Source: Polynucleobacter sp.
GTDB lineage: Bacteria > Pseudomonadota > Gammaproteobacteria > Burkholderiales > Burkholderiaceae
Reading direction: 5' to 3'
Length of the DNA: 49,979 nt
Assembly: GCA_030696845.1 (NCBI GenBank)
Contig: JAUYRJ010000071.1
Coordinates: 1 to 49,979 of the forward strand
Below the pieces are notes generated by a model that saw nothing but the letters and a program-made list of their open reading frames with translations, was not told the origin of the DNA and searched no databases. The translations under genes and the position numbers were made by a program. Positions 1 through 10,048 of the stretch are shown here, in pieces (position 1 is the first letter of the stretch; each line of letters begins with the position of its first letter).

Positions 1-1719
1 ACGAGTAAGCCATTTCGTTATGCAGCCCGTACGTGGGAGCTGGGTCGCAAGCGCTCTTTAAGCCCGCATGATAGCTTAGGCACTAATACCACCGTACAAA
101 CCAAAGCCAATCGGGTGATGCGCGTGGTTGCATTGGAAAATGAATCCATTAATGAGTGCTGGATTAGTGATCGAGATCGCTTTGCTTATGAAGGCGTAAA
201 TAGCCCAGAGCGCATTACATCGCCTATGGTGAAGCAGGGGGGTCAGTGGCTTGAAACGGATTGGGAATCCGCCCTCGATTACGTTACGCGCTCGCTTAAA
301 ACGATCACCACCGACCATGGGCCCGAAGCTTTAGCCGCTATTGCCCACCCCATTTCTAGCGTTGAAGAGTTGCATTTATTGCAAAAAGTGCTGCGAGGCC
401 TTGGTTCGGATCGCATCGAGTCCCGTTTGCGTCAGTCTGATATGCGCGGCGCTGCCAGTGCGCCATGGTTGGGTATGCCGATTGCCGAACTCAGCCAACT
501 GGATCGCGTTCTGGTGGTAGGCAGCTTCTTGCGTAAGGAGCAGCCCTTGATTGCGGCGCGATTGCGCACCGCCAGCAAACGCGGTTTACAAATTTCTCGT
601 ATCGATGCTGGTGGTGATGATTGGTTAATGCCCACCGCGGGTATTGCAGCGGCCCCAAGCGCATGGACGCGCATACTCTGTGAAGTGGCTAGCGCGATTG
701 CAAAATCGACTTCATCTCATTTACCCACGGGCTGTTCAGTTAGCACTATTTCATCTGAGGCTCAGGCGATAGCGGATTCGTTGATTTCTGGCTCTAAGAA
801 GGCAGTGCTTCTGGGGTCTGCGGCGATGGCGCACCCCAATGCATCGAATTTGCACGTTGCAGCGCAATTTATTGCAGAACAAACCGGCGCTACTCTTGGC
901 TTCATGCCGATAGGTGGTAATGCAGTGGGCGCAGCCATGGTAGGCGCAGTTCAGCAAGGAGCGGAGAAAGGGATCAATGCTATTTTGGATGGCAGCGCAC
1001 GTGCAGTGGTGTTGCTAAACCTAGAGCCCTTATCTGATCTGCCCAATCCAGAGCAGACACGCGCCGCACTAGCAAAAGCCGATACCGTCATCGCAATGAG
1101 CGCCTTTACAAGCCCTGAATTACTGGAACTGGCCGATGTCATTTTGCCAATCACACCGTTTACGGAAACAGTAGGCACTTTTATCAACCTTGCTGGCACA
1201 GCACAAACGATACAGCCCTCTGTGCGTCCCTTGGCGGATGCGAGACCCGCTTGGAAAGTATTGCGCGCTTTAGGTAGTTTGTTGGGATTAAACGGTTTCC
1301 TGTTTAATATGCCGGAAGAGGTTTGCTCCGAAGCGTTAGCTGATCCGATTGCAGAGCGTTTAAGTAATCGCTTTACCGCATCGATCGCAATTGCTCAGGA
1401 GCAGGCACAAAATGGCCTTGAGCGCATTACGGATTTACCGATTTACGGGGTTGATCCGATTGTGCGCCGCGCCCCAGCCTTGCAACTAACACGCGACGCA
1501 AAAAATGCTCGCCATGTGGGTATAAATGCGGCCCTTTATCAGGAGTTGGGTTTAAAAGAAGGCGAACTGGTGCTTGTGACCCAAGGAAACAGATCGGTAC
1601 AAATGCCAGCATTGCTGGAGAGTCAATTGGCGGTCGGCAGTGTACGCATCTCCGCAACAACAGCCGCTAGCGCGGAACTTGGCGCAATGTTCGGATCCGT
1701 TTCAGTGGGCCGCGTCTAG
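1..1719 (+). CDS. nuoG: NADH-quinone oxidoreductase subunit G, C-terminal part (5' end outside window)
   Basis: Large peripheral-arm subunit of respiratory complex I. The reading frame is open from base 1, so the gene begins before the window; 572 residues are visible. The first visible part reads [18 protein letters not shown] and then [16 protein letters not shown], which is the NuoG linker from the iron-sulfur region into the molybdopterin-oxidoreductase-like domain. In complex I that domain is catalytically silent and serves as scaffold. The N-terminal iron-sulfur motifs expected for the family would lie upstream of the window. The stop is followed 5 bases later by the first possible nuoH start, as expected inside one nuo transcript. 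An internal ATG at 115 is not the real start because homology continues upstream of it. Confidence 0.96.
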   Translation, partial: TSKPFRYAARTWELGRKRSLSPHDSLGTNTTVQTKANRVMRVVALENESINECWISDRDRFAYEGVNSPERITSPMVKQGGQWLETDWESALDYVTRSLKTITTDHGPEALAAIAHPISSVEELHLLQKVLRGLGSDRIESRLRQSDMRGAASAPWLGMPIAELSQLDRVLVVGSFLRKEQPLIAARLRTASKRGLQISRIDAGGDDWLMPTAGIAAAPSAWTRILCEVASAIAKSTSSHLPTGCSVSTISSEAQAIADSLISGSKKAVLLGSAAMAHPNASNLHVAAQFIAEQTGATLGFMPIGGNAVGAAMVGAVQQGAEKGINAILDGSARAVVLLNLEPLSDLPNPEQTRAALAKADTVIAMSAFTSPELLELADVILPITPFTETVGTFINLAGTAQTIQPSVRPLADARPAWKVLRALGSLLGLNGFLFNMPEEVCSEALADPIAERLSNRFTASIAIAQEQAQNGLERITDLPIYGVDPIVRRAPALQLTRDAKNARHVGINAALYQELGLKEGELVLVTQGNRSVQMPALLESQLAVGSVRISATTAASAELGAMFGSVSVGRV

Positions 1720-1724
1720 GAATA

Positions 1725-2801
1725 ATGATGACTGAATTACTCAACACCATTAACACACACGGCTCCGACCTTTTTGGCGCCTTTTGGCCTTTGGTTTGGA
1801 CGCTAACTAAGATTGTCATTATTGTCTTGCCGATGTTTGGCGCAGTAGCCTACATGACTCTGTGGGAGCGCAAGCTAATTGGTTGGATGCACATTCGCCT
1901 TGGTCCCAACCGCACCGGACCTCTTGGACTTTTGCAGCCTATTGCCGATGCCATTAAATTGCTGCTGAAAGAGATTGTTTCGCCGACGCGCTCGAACAAG
2001 GTACTGTTTATTGTCGCGCCGGTAATGGTGATTACACCTGCATTTGCCGCATGGGCAGTTATTCCATTTCAGGCGGAAATGGTTTTGGCTGATGTGAATG
2101 CGGGGCTGCTATATGTTGTGGCCATTTCCTCGATTGGTGTTTACGGCGTCATTTTGGCGGGTTGGGCCTCGAATTCAAAATACCCATTCTTGGCTGCGAT
2201 GCGCGCTTCTGCGCAAATGATCTCCTATGAGATCGCCATGGGCTTTGCCTTAGTTTCTGTTTTAATCGTCTCAGGTTCGCTGAATTTAAGCAAAATCGTA
2301 TTGCTGCAAGACACCGGTTTTTTTGCGGACATGGGCATTAACTTCATGTCATGGAATTGGTTGCCGCTTTTGCCCATGTTCTTGATTTACTTTATCTCCG
2401 GTGTAGCAGAAACCAATCGCCATCCTTTTGACGTTGTTGAGGGTGAGTCTGAAATTGTGGCGGGCCACATGGTGGAGTACTCTGGTATGGCGTATGCCAT
2501 GTTCTTCTTGGCTGAATACGCCAATATGATCATGATTGCCGCGCTCACATCCATTTTGTTCTTGGGTGGCTGGCTACCCATTTTGGATATTCCGGTGCTG
2601 CGCGATATCCCGGGTTTTTTCTGGTTATTTGCAAAAACCTTCTTCATCTTGTCCTGCTTTATTTGGTTGCGGGCAACATTGCCGCGCTATCGCTATGACC
2701 AAATCATGCGTTTAGGTTGGAAGATTTTTATCCCACTGTCGGTTTTCTGGGTTGTTCTGGTAGGCACTTGGGTCGTTTCTCCTTGGAATATTTGGAACTA
2801 G
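1725..2801 (+). CDS. nuoH: NADH-quinone oxidoreductase subunit H
   Basis: Membrane subunit that links the peripheral arm of complex I to the proton-pumping arm and forms much of the quinone chamber. The 358-residue product is polytopic. It shows the family signatures [17 protein letters not shown] near residue 47 and [16 protein letters not shown] near residue 240; the acidic residues of the second face the quinone cavity in known structures. Length is normal. Two adjacent ATG codons, at 1725 and 1728, could start it. AGGA at 1718-1721 lies 3 bases before the first and 6 before the second, so 1728 has the better ribosome-binding spacing. It sits between nuoG and nuoI with short gaps, consistent with one operon. 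Confidence 0.97.
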   Translation: MMTELLNTINTHGSDLFGAFWPLVWTLTKIVIIVLPMFGAVAYMTLWERKLIGWMHIRLGPNRTGPLGLLQPIADAIKLLLKEIVSPTRSNKVLFIVAPVMVITPAFAAWAVIPFQAEMVLADVNAGLLYVVAISSIGVYGVILAGWASNSKYPFLAAMRASAQMISYEIAMGFALVSVLIVSGSLNLSKIVLLQDTGFFADMGINFMSWNWLPLLPMFLIYFISGVAETNRHPFDVVEGESEIVAGHMVEYSGMAYAMFFLAEYANMIMIAALTSILFLGGWLPILDIPVLRDIPGFFWLFAKTFFILSCFIWLRATLPRYRYDQIMRLGWKIFIPLSVFWVVLVGTWVVSPWNIWN

Positions 2802-2810
2802 GTCACGATC

Positions 2811-3302
2811 ATGTTTAAACGTTTAAGTCAGTTTTTAAATAGCCTCATGCTCAAAGATATTTTGACTGGAATGGCTATTACCGGAAAGTACCTCTTTAAG
2901 CCCAAGTTCACGGTTCAGTATCCGGAAGAGAAAACACCGCAATCGCCGCGTTTTCGTGGACTGCATGCCTTGCGCCGTTATCCCAATGGGGAGGAGCGTT
3001 GCATTGCATGCAAATTGTGCGAGGCCGTTTGTCCCGCTATGGCGATTTCGATTGAGTCTGATCAGCGTGAAGATGGAACGCGCCGTACGACACGCTACGA
3101 TATTGATCTCACTAAATGCATTTTCTGCGGTTTTTGCGAAGAAGCCTGCCCAGTAGATGCGATTGTCGAAACCAATATCTTTGAGTATTTCGGCGATAAA
3201 CGTGGCGACTTGTACTTCACAAAAGAAATGCTACTCGCTGTTGGTGATCAATATGAAGACGAGATTGCAGCCAATCGCGCCGCTGATGCTCCGTATCGTT
3301 AA
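2811..3302 (+). CDS. nuoI: NADH-quinone oxidoreductase subunit I (two 4Fe-4S ferredoxin-type)
   Basis: Carries the last iron-sulfur clusters before N2 in the electron path of complex I, at the base of the peripheral arm. The 163-residue protein has two complete cluster motifs: C64, C67, C70, C74 in [12 protein letters not shown] and C103, C106, C109, C113 in [12 protein letters not shown]. Each also has the expected partner proline. The N-terminal amphipathic stretch (about residues 1-30) fits the helix that lies along the membrane. All eight ligands are present and length is typical. It starts 9 bases after the nuoH stop. Confidence 0.98.
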   Translation: MFKRLSQFLNSLMLKDILTGMAITGKYLFKPKFTVQYPEEKTPQSPRFRGLHALRRYPNGEERCIACKLCEAVCPAMAISIESDQREDGTRRTTRYDIDLTKCIFCGFCEEACPVDAIVETNIFEYFGDKRGDLYFTKEMLLAVGDQYEDEIAANRAADAPYR

Positions 3303-3312
3303 GTAAGCCTAT

Positions 3313-3975
3313 ATGACATTCGAACCCGCAACCCTCTTTTCCATTTTCTTTTATGCCTTTGCTGGCGTTTTGGTTTTGTCTGCCTTGCAGGTCATTACTG
3401 CGCGTAATCCCGTCAATTCAGCGCTGTTCTTAATACTGTCGTTCTTTTGCGCGTCCGGTCTATGGATGTTGCTCAGGGCGGAGTTCTTAAGCCTCGTCTT
3501 AATTTTGGTTTATGTCGGCGCAGTCATGGTGCTGTTTTTGTTCGTAGTGATGATGCTCGATCTCGATCTCGCACACTTGCGTCGCGACTTTAAAAAGTTC
3601 CTGCCTGCGGCGTTTTTAATTGGGGCTGTGATCGTGATGCAGCTTTCCATCGTGTTGATTCGGGGTTTTGTTGGCACAACCGTGCCTTTGCAGCCGATGC
3701 TTGAAGAGATGGGCGGCGTACCCAACACCCAAGCATTAGGGCGAGTTCTGTTTGTGGACTACGTTTATGCATTTGAGATTGCAGGGATCATTCTGCTTGT
3801 TGCGATTATTGCCGCAGTGGCCTTGACGCTCCGCCGTCGCAAAGACTCCAAATCCCAGGTGGTTGCGGACCAAGTGGCCGTTAAAGCCAGCGATCGGATG
3901 CGCATGGTAAAAATGGATTCTGAAATGGCCGCAAAGCAAGATCAGCGTAAAAAAACCGGTGGAGATCAATCATGA
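3313..3975 (+). CDS. nuoJ: NADH-quinone oxidoreductase subunit J
   Basis: Small membrane subunit of complex I (ND6 type). The 220-residue product has five hydrophobic segments, including the conserved stretch [20 protein letters not shown] that forms the pi-bulge helix in known structures. The C-terminal tail, from about residue 175, is hydrophilic and rich in Lys, Arg and Asp and probably lies outside the membrane. The nuoK start codon lies inside the nuoJ stop region (ATGA, 3972-3975), giving a 4-base overlap that suggests translational coupling. The ribosome-binding site of nuoJ itself is weak. Confidence 0.96.
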   Translation: MTFEPATLFSIFFYAFAGVLVLSALQVITARNPVNSALFLILSFFCASGLWMLLRAEFLSLVLILVYVGAVMVLFLFVVMMLDLDLAHLRRDFKKFLPAAFLIGAVIVMQLSIVLIRGFVGTTVPLQPMLEEMGGVPNTQALGRVLFVDYVYAFEIAGIILLVAIIAAVALTLRRRKDSKSQVVADQVAVKASDRMRMVKMDSEMAAKQDQRKKTGGDQS

Positions 3976-4280
3976 CCATTACGCTGGCCCATTTTTTAGT
4001 TCTTGGAGCGATTCTCTTTGCGATTAGCGTCGTCGGAATCTTTTTGAACCGTCGCAATATTATTATTTTATTGATGGCGATTGAGCTCATGCTCTTATCC
4101 GTCAATATGAATTTTGTCGCATTCTCCTATTACTTAGGCGATATGGCTGGACAGGTATTTGTGTTTTTTATTTTGACAGTAGCAGCTGCTGAGGCAGCAA
4201 TCGGCTTGGCGATCTTGGTCACGCTGTTCCGCAAATTCGATTCGATCAATGCTGAAGATCTTGATCACCTCAAAGGCTAG
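3972..4280 (+). CDS. nuoK: NADH-quinone oxidoreductase subunit K
   Basis: Three-helix antiporter-like subunit (ND4L) of the complex I proton-pumping arm. The 102-residue protein keeps both membrane glutamates needed for proton transfer: E38 in [13 protein letters not shown] and E74 in [12 protein letters not shown]. These correspond to E36 and E72 of the E. coli protein. GGAG at 3960-3963 provides a ribosome-binding site, and the start overlaps the nuoJ stop by 4 bases. Length is standard and nothing is missing. Confidence 0.97.
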   Translation: MTITLAHFLVLGAILFAISVVGIFLNRRNIIILLMAIELMLLSVNMNFVAFSYYLGDMAGQVFVFFILTVAAAEAAIGLAILVTLFRKFDSINAEDLDHLKG

Positions 4281-4297
4281 TTAAAAAGACCCTCGAA

Positions 4298-6346
4298 ATG
4301 GAACTGACACTTACTATTCCCATCCTCTGCGCCATACCGCTTGCGCCATTAATTGGCTCCATGTTAGTGGGGTTTTTTGGTACTGGCTTTTTGGGCAAGC
4401 AGCTTAGTCGTGGCGCTTGCCAAACCGTCGCTATTTTGGGTGTCACGATTGCCTTTGTTTTGTCCTGTAATGTCTTGGTGCAGGTCATGGACGGCTTTTA
4501 TTTCAATGGCTCCGTCTACCGCTGGATGCAATTGGGTGAACTCAGTCTCGATATTGGCTTCTTAATTGATCCGCTGAGCGCCATGATGATGGTCGTCGTC
4601 ACCTTTGTTTCTCTTATGGTGCACATCTACACAATCGGATATATGGAAGAAGAGGAGGGCTATAACCGCTTCTTCTCGTACATCTCCTTATTTACATTCG
4701 CCATGTTGATGCTGGTGATGAGCAATAACTTGCTGCAGCTCTTTTTTGGCTGGGAGGCGGTTGGCGTTGTTTCTTATTTGCTAATTGGTTTTTATTACGA
4801 ACGCCAGTCGGCAGTGTTTGCTAACATGAAGGCGTTCTTAGTCAATCGCGTTGGTGACTTTGGTTTTATTTTGGGCATTGGTTTATTGCTGGCAGGCACC
4901 GGCTCAATGAATTACGATGCGATTTTTGCTCAAAATACCGTGTTGGCCGCTCAAACTCTGCCAGGCACGGACTGGAATTTGGTCACCGTTGCATGTATTT
5001 GCCTCTTTATTGGGGCTATGGGTAAGTCAGCTCAATTTCCATTGCACGTTTGGTTGCCGGACTCCATGGAGGGTCCAACCCCGATTTCTGCTTTGATCCA
5101 TGCCGCGACGATGGTAACTGCAGGCATCTTTATGGTTAGTCGGATGTCGCCTTTATTTGAGCTGTCGGATACGGCGCTCAGCTTTATTTTGGTGATTGGA
5201 TCGATCACAGCGCTATTTATGGGCTTCTTGGGCATCGTCCAAACCGACATTAAACGCGTGGTGGCTTACTCCACACTATCTCAGCTCGGTTTCATGACGA
5301 TTGCTTTAGGTGTTTCCGCTTATCCCATCGCCATCTTCCATCTAATGACGCATGCTTTTTTCAAGGCGCTCTTGTTTTTGGGAGCGGGAAGCGTGATTTT
5401 AGGCATGCATCATGAGCAGGACATGCGCAAAATGGGCGGCCTCTGGAAATACATGCCTATTACGTGTTTAATGATGCTCTTAGGTAGCCTTGCTCTTATT
5501 GGAACGCCATTTTTCTCGGGCTTTTATTCAAAAGATTCCATCATTGAGGCAGTAGCGGCTAGCACTATTCCGGGCTCCGGTTTTGCTTTGTTTGCGGTAA
5601 TGGCAAGCGTCTTTGTCACGGCTCTCTATTCGTTCCGCCTGTATTTCTACGTTTTTCATGGAAAAGAACGTTTTGGCAAAGAAGATCACGGTCATCATGC
5701 TCACGACGACCATGGTCATGACGATCATGCGCACCACGGTTTAGCTCCTGGACAAAAGCCCCATGAGTCTCCATTGGTGGTAACAATCCCCTTAATTCTG
5801 CTGGCAATTCCTTCGGTCATCATTGGTTTTTACGCCATTGATCCGATGCTCTTCGGTACTTTCTTTGGCGACTCCATCTTTATTGATATTGCCAAGCACC
5901 CGGTGATGAAGGATTTGGCGGAAGCTTTCCATGGTCCAGTTGCAATGGCGATTCACGCTTTTAGCACCCCAGTATTCCTCCTGGTGGTTTTGGGTGTCCT
6001 AACCGCGGCAGTTGGATATTTGTGGGTGCCAAGCTTGCCAGCGAAAGTGGCCGAGGCATTTGCGCCAATTAAAAAACTGCTTGATCACAAGTACTATTTG
6101 GATGAGCTCAATCAGGCTGTCTTCGCAAAAGGGATGCTTTGGTTTGGCGGTGTTTTCTGGCACCGTGGTGATCAAAAAATCATCGATGGCATGTTAGTTA
6201 ATGGTAGCGCCCACTTAATTGGAAAATTCTCTGGGGTAATTCGCCACCTGCAGTCGGGATACCTGTACCACTACGCCTTCGCGATGATCCTGGGCTTAAT
6301 CGCCATGTTGTCATGGATCTTGTATGCCTATATTTATATTGCTTAA
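4298..6346 (+). CDS. nuoL: NADH-quinone oxidoreductase subunit L
   Basis: Distal antiporter-like subunit (ND5) of complex I, a proton channel that also carries the long lateral helix. The 682-residue protein shows FFGWEAVGVVSYLLIGFYYER, with the conserved channel glutamate, and KSAQFPLHVWLPDSMEGPTP, with the conserved lysine. The C-terminal part, after about residue 500, contains further membrane helices and the lateral-helix region. Residues 463-480 form a loop very rich in His and Asp (nine His, five Asp), which could bind metal; this is described as a finding. The start ATG has only a weak upstream ribosome-binding signal, so translation may depend partly on nuoK. Confidence 0.97.
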   Translation: MELTLTIPILCAIPLAPLIGSMLVGFFGTGFLGKQLSRGACQTVAILGVTIAFVLSCNVLVQVMDGFYFNGSVYRWMQLGELSLDIGFLIDPLSAMMMVVVTFVSLMVHIYTIGYMEEEEGYNRFFSYISLFTFAMLMLVMSNNLLQLFFGWEAVGVVSYLLIGFYYERQSAVFANMKAFLVNRVGDFGFILGIGLLLAGTGSMNYDAIFAQNTVLAAQTLPGTDWNLVTVACICLFIGAMGKSAQFPLHVWLPDSMEGPTPISALIHAATMVTAGIFMVSRMSPLFELSDTALSFILVIGSITALFMGFLGIVQTDIKRVVAYSTLSQLGFMTIALGVSAYPIAIFHLMTHAFFKALLFLGAGSVILGMHHEQDMRKMGGLWKYMPITCLMMLLGSLALIGTPFFSGFYSKDSIIEAVAASTIPGSGFALFAVMASVFVTALYSFRLYFYVFHGKERFGKEDHGHHAHDDHGHDDHAHHGLAPGQKPHESPLVVTIPLILLAIPSVIIGFYAIDPMLFGTFFGDSIFIDIAKHPVMKDLAEAFHGPVAMAIHAFSTPVFLLVVLGVLTAAVGYLWVPSLPAKVAEAFAPIKKLLDHKYYLDELNQAVFAKGMLWFGGVFWHRGDQKIIDGMLVNGSAHLIGKFSGVIRHLQSGYLYHYAFAMILGLIAMLSWILYAYIYIA

Positions 6347-6364
6347 TAAGTTGAACTCTTTGTC

Positions 6365-7831
6365 ATGATTCTTTCTTACGCCATTTGGATCCCGATCGTT
6401 TTTGGTCTGATCATTTTGATATACGGGTCTGAGCGTCCATCGTCCGGTGTTCGCTACCTTGCCCTATTTGGGGCTGTATTGGGTTTTGTGGCGACCTTGC
6501 CGTTGGTGTTGCAGTTTGATGAAACCACCGCTGGCATGCAATTTGTCGAGAAATTAAGCTGGATACCGCGCTACGATATCAATTACCACTTAGGAGTGGA
6601 TGGTATTTCCGTATGGTTTGTGGTGCTCACCGCATTTATTAATATTTTTGTTGTTGTAGCCGCATGGGAAGTCATAACAGAAAAAGTATCGCAGTATTTA
6701 GCGTCTTTCATGATTCTGTCTGGGCTGATGATCGGTGTTTTCTCGGCACTCGATGGCATGTTGTTCTATGTTTTCTTCGAAGCAACCTTAATACCGATGT
6801 ACATCATTATTGGTGTTTGGGGTGGCAAAAACCGAATCTACGCTGCGTTTAAATTTTTCCTGTACACGCTCCTAGGCTCTCTCCTGACTTTGGTGGCGAT
6901 GCTCTATTTGTATAACGCTACTAATACGTTTGATATTCAGACCTGGCATTTCGCTCCTCTTGATGTTGTTGAGCAGATTCTGATTTTCTTTGCCTTCTTT
7001 ATGGCATTCGCTGTGAAAGTGCCAATGTGGCCATTGCATACATGGCTGCCGGATGTGCACGTTGAAGCGCCTACGGGTGGTTCCGTTGTTTTAGCGGCCA
7101 TCATGCTCAAGCTAGGGGCTTATGGTTTCTTGCGTTTTTCCTTGCCGATTGCGCCGGATGCCAGTATGTATCTGGGACCATTCGTCATTTTCTTGTCTTT
7201 GGTAGCAGTTATTTACGTTGGCTTGGTCGCCTTGGTGCAAAAGGACATGAAAAAGCTGGTAGCGTACTCATCGGTGGCTCACATGGGCTTTGTGACTTTA
7301 GGCTTTTTCCTCTTTAGTCCATTAGGCATTGAGGGCGGCATCATTCAAATGATCTCGCATGGCTTTATTTCTGGCGCAATGTTCTTGGCGATTGGCGTTT
7401 TATATGACCGTATGCATACGCGCCAGATTGCCGATTTTGGCGGTGTAATTCACCGTATGCCCAAGTTCTCGGTGTTCATGATTTTTATGGCTATGGCCAA
7501 CTGCGGTTTACCAGCCACATCCGGCTTTGTGGGCGAGTTCATGGTGATTTTGGCCGCGGTAGACTACGATTTCTGGATTGGCGTTCTGGCGGCCACTGCC
7601 CTGATCTTGGGCGCTGCCTATTCTTTATGGATGGTTAAACGTGTACTGTTTGGCGCGATTGCCAATAAAGAAGTGGATGCGCTCACCGACATTAATGGCC
7701 GTGAATTTTTCATGATGGCCGTTTTGTCAATCTGCGTATTGTGGATGGGCGTCTATCCAAAACCCTTTACCGACATTATTCATCCAGCAGTCATCCATCT
7801 GCTTGAGCATGTCGCTATCAGCAAACTTTGA
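6365..7831 (+). CDS. nuoM: NADH-quinone oxidoreductase subunit M
   Basis: Antiporter-like proton-channel subunit (ND4) of complex I. The 488-residue polytopic protein contains FFEATLIPMYIIIGVWGG, which carries the essential helix-5 glutamate, and FAVKVPMWPLHTWLPDVHVE, with the channel lysine. A third family segment, VQKDMKKLVAYSSVAHMGF, follows. Length matches the family and the reading frame is intact. It lies 18 bases after nuoL and 13 bases before nuoN, inside the same operon. Confidence 0.97.
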   Translation: MILSYAIWIPIVFGLIILIYGSERPSSGVRYLALFGAVLGFVATLPLVLQFDETTAGMQFVEKLSWIPRYDINYHLGVDGISVWFVVLTAFINIFVVVAAWEVITEKVSQYLASFMILSGLMIGVFSALDGMLFYVFFEATLIPMYIIIGVWGGKNRIYAAFKFFLYTLLGSLLTLVAMLYLYNATNTFDIQTWHFAPLDVVEQILIFFAFFMAFAVKVPMWPLHTWLPDVHVEAPTGGSVVLAAIMLKLGAYGFLRFSLPIAPDASMYLGPFVIFLSLVAVIYVGLVALVQKDMKKLVAYSSVAHMGFVTLGFFLFSPLGIEGGIIQMISHGFISGAMFLAIGVLYDRMHTRQIADFGGVIHRMPKFSVFMIFMAMANCGLPATSGFVGEFMVILAAVDYDFWIGVLAATALILGAAYSLWMVKRVLFGAIANKEVDALTDINGREFFMMAVLSICVLWMGVYPKPFTDIIHPAVIHLLEHVAISKL

Positions 7832-7844
7832 GTAAGGTAATACC

Positions 7845-9335
7845 ATGGATTCTTTTGACCTGATTGCGATTGCTCCCGAAATTATTCTTGCTTTCATAGC
7901 AAGTGACCTCTTGCTCACGAGCGCCTTTATTAAGGAGGCCAAAGGCCACCTAAGCCAGGATGTGTTTCATACACCTAAAGCCGCATCCTTTGTGTATTAC
8001 GGCGCCTGCCTACTCTTAGTTGGTCTTGGGATAGCGTTTCTATTTCGAATCGGCGATCTTCCGTACTATGCAATGTACGGTCTATTTCAATCTGATCCGG
8101 TTGCTAATTTACTCAAAGCCGCATCCTGCTTCGCTTTACTGTTGAGCTTAATTTATTCAAAACAGTATTTAATTGATCGCGGCTTATTTAGGCCTGATTT
8201 TATTGTCTTGACCTTATTTGCGCTATTGGGTCAATTGATTCTCATTTCTGGGTCAAATCTGCTCACTCTCTATTTAGGTCTTGAGTTAATGGCGCTGTCG
8301 ACTTATGGGCTAGTCGCCATGCGGCATAACAGCGGGCTCTCTTCAGAGGCTGCAATTAAATATTTTGTATTAGGAGCATTGGCTTCAGGCTTTTTGCTCT
8401 ACGGGATGTCAATGCTTTATGGCGTAACAGGCTCTTTGGATTTAATCGAGATTTTCAAAGCGGTTGCCGACCCGCGCATCAATAACTTAATCATGGCATT
8501 TGGCCTGGTATTTATTGTTGCTGGACTGGCATTTAAGCTTGGTGTTGTGCCTTTTCATATGTGGGTTCCGGATGTATATCAAGGCGCCCCAACTGCGGTG
8601 ACATTATTGATTGCGGCTGCACCCAAATTAGCGGCCTTTGCGTTATTGTTCCGTCTCTTGGTTAATACCTTGTTGCCTTTGGTGGCGGATTGGCAGCCCA
8701 TGCTCATGATTCTTGCGGTGCTGTCCTTGGCCGTGGGCAATATCACCGCAATTGCGCAAACCAATATCAAGCGCATGTTGGCCTATTCCGCAATTGCGCA
8801 AATGGGCTTTGTATTGCTGGGAATGCTCTCGGTTTTTGATGATCATGCTTTTAGTGCTTCCATGTTCTATGCCGTGACTTACGTCATTACTACCCTTGGC
8901 ACGTTCGGTCTCCTAATGGCTCTATCACGCAAGGGGTACGACTGTGAGACCTTGGATGGTCTAAAGGGCTTAAATCGAAAGCATCCTTGGTTTGCATTCA
9001 TGGGCTTAATCATGATGTTCTCATTAGCCGGTATTCCTCCTACCGTGGGATTTGCTGCAAAGCTCTCTGTTCTTGAAGCGTTGGTTGATGCCAATTTTGT
9101 AGCCCTTGCTGTAATCGCCGTGATTGCCTCTTTGATCGGCGCCTTTTATTACTTGCGGGTTGTAAAAGTGATGTACTTTGATGAGCCGGTAGGTGAGCAC
9201 AGTATTAGTGGTTCTGGTTTTTCCCGCGGCATATTGGGCTTGAACAGCATTGCTATTTTGGTCTTGGGTATATTCCCTGCTGGACTAATGGCGCTTTGTT
9301 TGGATGTGATGCGAAGTACTTTACTCGGTGGTTAA
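7845..9335 (+). CDS. nuoN: NADH-quinone oxidoreductase subunit N
   Basis: Third antiporter-like subunit (ND2) of complex I and the last nuo gene here. The 496-residue protein has the NuoN signatures [20 protein letters not shown] (conserved glutamate in helix 5) and [20 protein letters not shown] (conserved lysine on a channel helix). An AAGG-like ribosome-binding site precedes the ATG. A strong intrinsic terminator begins 5 bases after the stop, so this is the end of the nuo transcript. In several Burkholderiales relatives I recall a small DUF2818 membrane gene next; none is visible here. Confidence 0.97.
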   Translation: MDSFDLIAIAPEIILAFIASDLLLTSAFIKEAKGHLSQDVFHTPKAASFVYYGACLLLVGLGIAFLFRIGDLPYYAMYGLFQSDPVANLLKAASCFALLLSLIYSKQYLIDRGLFRPDFIVLTLFALLGQLILISGSNLLTLYLGLELMALSTYGLVAMRHNSGLSSEAAIKYFVLGALASGFLLYGMSMLYGVTGSLDLIEIFKAVADPRINNLIMAFGLVFIVAGLAFKLGVVPFHMWVPDVYQGAPTAVTLLIAAAPKLAAFALLFRLLVNTLLPLVADWQPMLMILAVLSLAVGNITAIAQTNIKRMLAYSAIAQMGFVLLGMLSVFDDHAFSASMFYAVTYVITTLGTFGLLMALSRKGYDCETLDGLKGLNRKHPWFAFMGLIMMFSLAGIPPTVGFAAKLSVLEALVDANFVALAVIAVIASLIGAFYYLRVVKVMYFDEPVGEHSISGSGFSRGILGLNSIAILVLGIFPAGLMALCLDVMRSTLLGG

Positions 9336-9340
9336 AAATA

Positions 9341-9370
9341 AACCCAGCCTTCGTGCTGGGTTTTTTATTT
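9341..9370 (+). terminator. Rho-independent terminator of the nuo operon
   Basis: An 8-base-pair stem, AACCCAGC at 9341-9348 and GCTGGGTT at 9355-9362, encloses a 6-base loop and runs into TTTTTTATTT. This is a textbook intrinsic terminator placed directly after nuoN. It separates complex I from the NUDIX gene, whose start lies 13 bases beyond. Confidence 0.92.
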
Positions 9371-9382
9371 AGGGCAATTAAC

Positions 9383-9979
9383 ATGACCGAAAAATCCCTT
9401 ACTGATTTACCTTTAGGCGATCAGCATCTCAAAGAGGAGTGCGTTGATAGCCGCGGTATTTATAGCGGTATTTTTCTCGAGATGAAGCGCGACACAGTTC
9501 GTCTGCCAGATGGTGAGCAGGCGGTGCGGGAGTATTTAACCCATCCAGGAGCCGTTGCTATCCTTGCGATTCTAGAAGATGGCAGGGTATTGCTCGAGCG
9601 CCAATACCGTTATCCAGTAGCTAGGGTATGTATGGAAATCCCTGCCGGCAAATTGGAGCTTGGAGAAGATCCGCTTTTGTGCGCGCAGCGTGAGCTCGCA
9701 GAAGAAACGGGATACACCGCTAAAAGGTGGAGTTATATCCGCCGCATTCATCCGGTGATTTCCTATTCCACCGAGTTCATTGATATTTATCTCGCTGAAG
9801 GCCTCACAAAAGGGCAGCGTCATTTGGATGAAGAAGAGTTTTTGGATGTCTTTGCTGCGCCACTGGAGGATCTGCTGGGATGGGTGGAGCAGGGTACCAT
9901 TACTGACGTTAAAACCACTATTTCAGCGTATTGGCTGGATCGGTACCGCCGCGGCCTCATTTCGCCGCAGCCACTCTAA
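9383..9979 (+). CDS. NUDIX hydrolase, ADP-ribose/ADP-sugar pyrophosphatase type
   Basis: Predicted cytosolic enzyme that splits ADP-ribose or related nucleoside diphosphate sugars into AMP and a sugar phosphate. The 198-residue product has a perfect Nudix box: G89, E95, R103, E104, E107, E108 in the pattern Gx5Ex7REUxEExGU. The preceding strand RQYRYPVARVCMEIPAG is typical of the NudF/ADPRase subgroup. I chose the ATG at 9383, with AGGG at 9371-9374 eight bases upstream. A longer open frame reaches back to 9296, but that would run through the nuoN stop and the nuo terminator. The promoter must lie in or near the terminator region. Exact substrate cannot be read from sequence. Confidence 0.9.
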   Translation: MTEKSLTDLPLGDQHLKEECVDSRGIYSGIFLEMKRDTVRLPDGEQAVREYLTHPGAVAILAILEDGRVLLERQYRYPVARVCMEIPAGKLELGEDPLLCAQRELAEETGYTAKRWSYIRRIHPVISYSTEFIDIYLAEGLTKGQRHLDEEEFLDVFAAPLEDLLGWVEQGTITDVKTTISAYWLDRYRRGLISPQPL

Positions 9980-10014
9980 ATCGAGTATTGCAAAAGACCA
10001 TTAAAATGAATCTA

Positions 10015-10044
10015 TTGAATTTGGTGATTTTGTCCCGATATATA
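10015..10044 (+). promoter_or_regulatory. Possible sigma-70 promoter before the DUF1178 gene
   Basis: TTGAAT at 10015-10020 and TATATA at 10039-10044 are 18 bases apart, a plausible -35/-10 pair. The -10 lies only 4 bases before the ATG at 10049, so transcription from it would start at or just past the start codon. Either the message is leaderless or the real promoter lies elsewhere; no clear ribosome-binding site is seen either way. Confidence 0.3.
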
Positions 10045-10048
10045 GCTT

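Noticed and set aside
9296..9382. Longer N terminus for the NUDIX protein
   Set aside because: It would cross the nuoN stop and the intrinsic terminator, and it lacks a ribosome-binding site; the ATG at 9383 has one.
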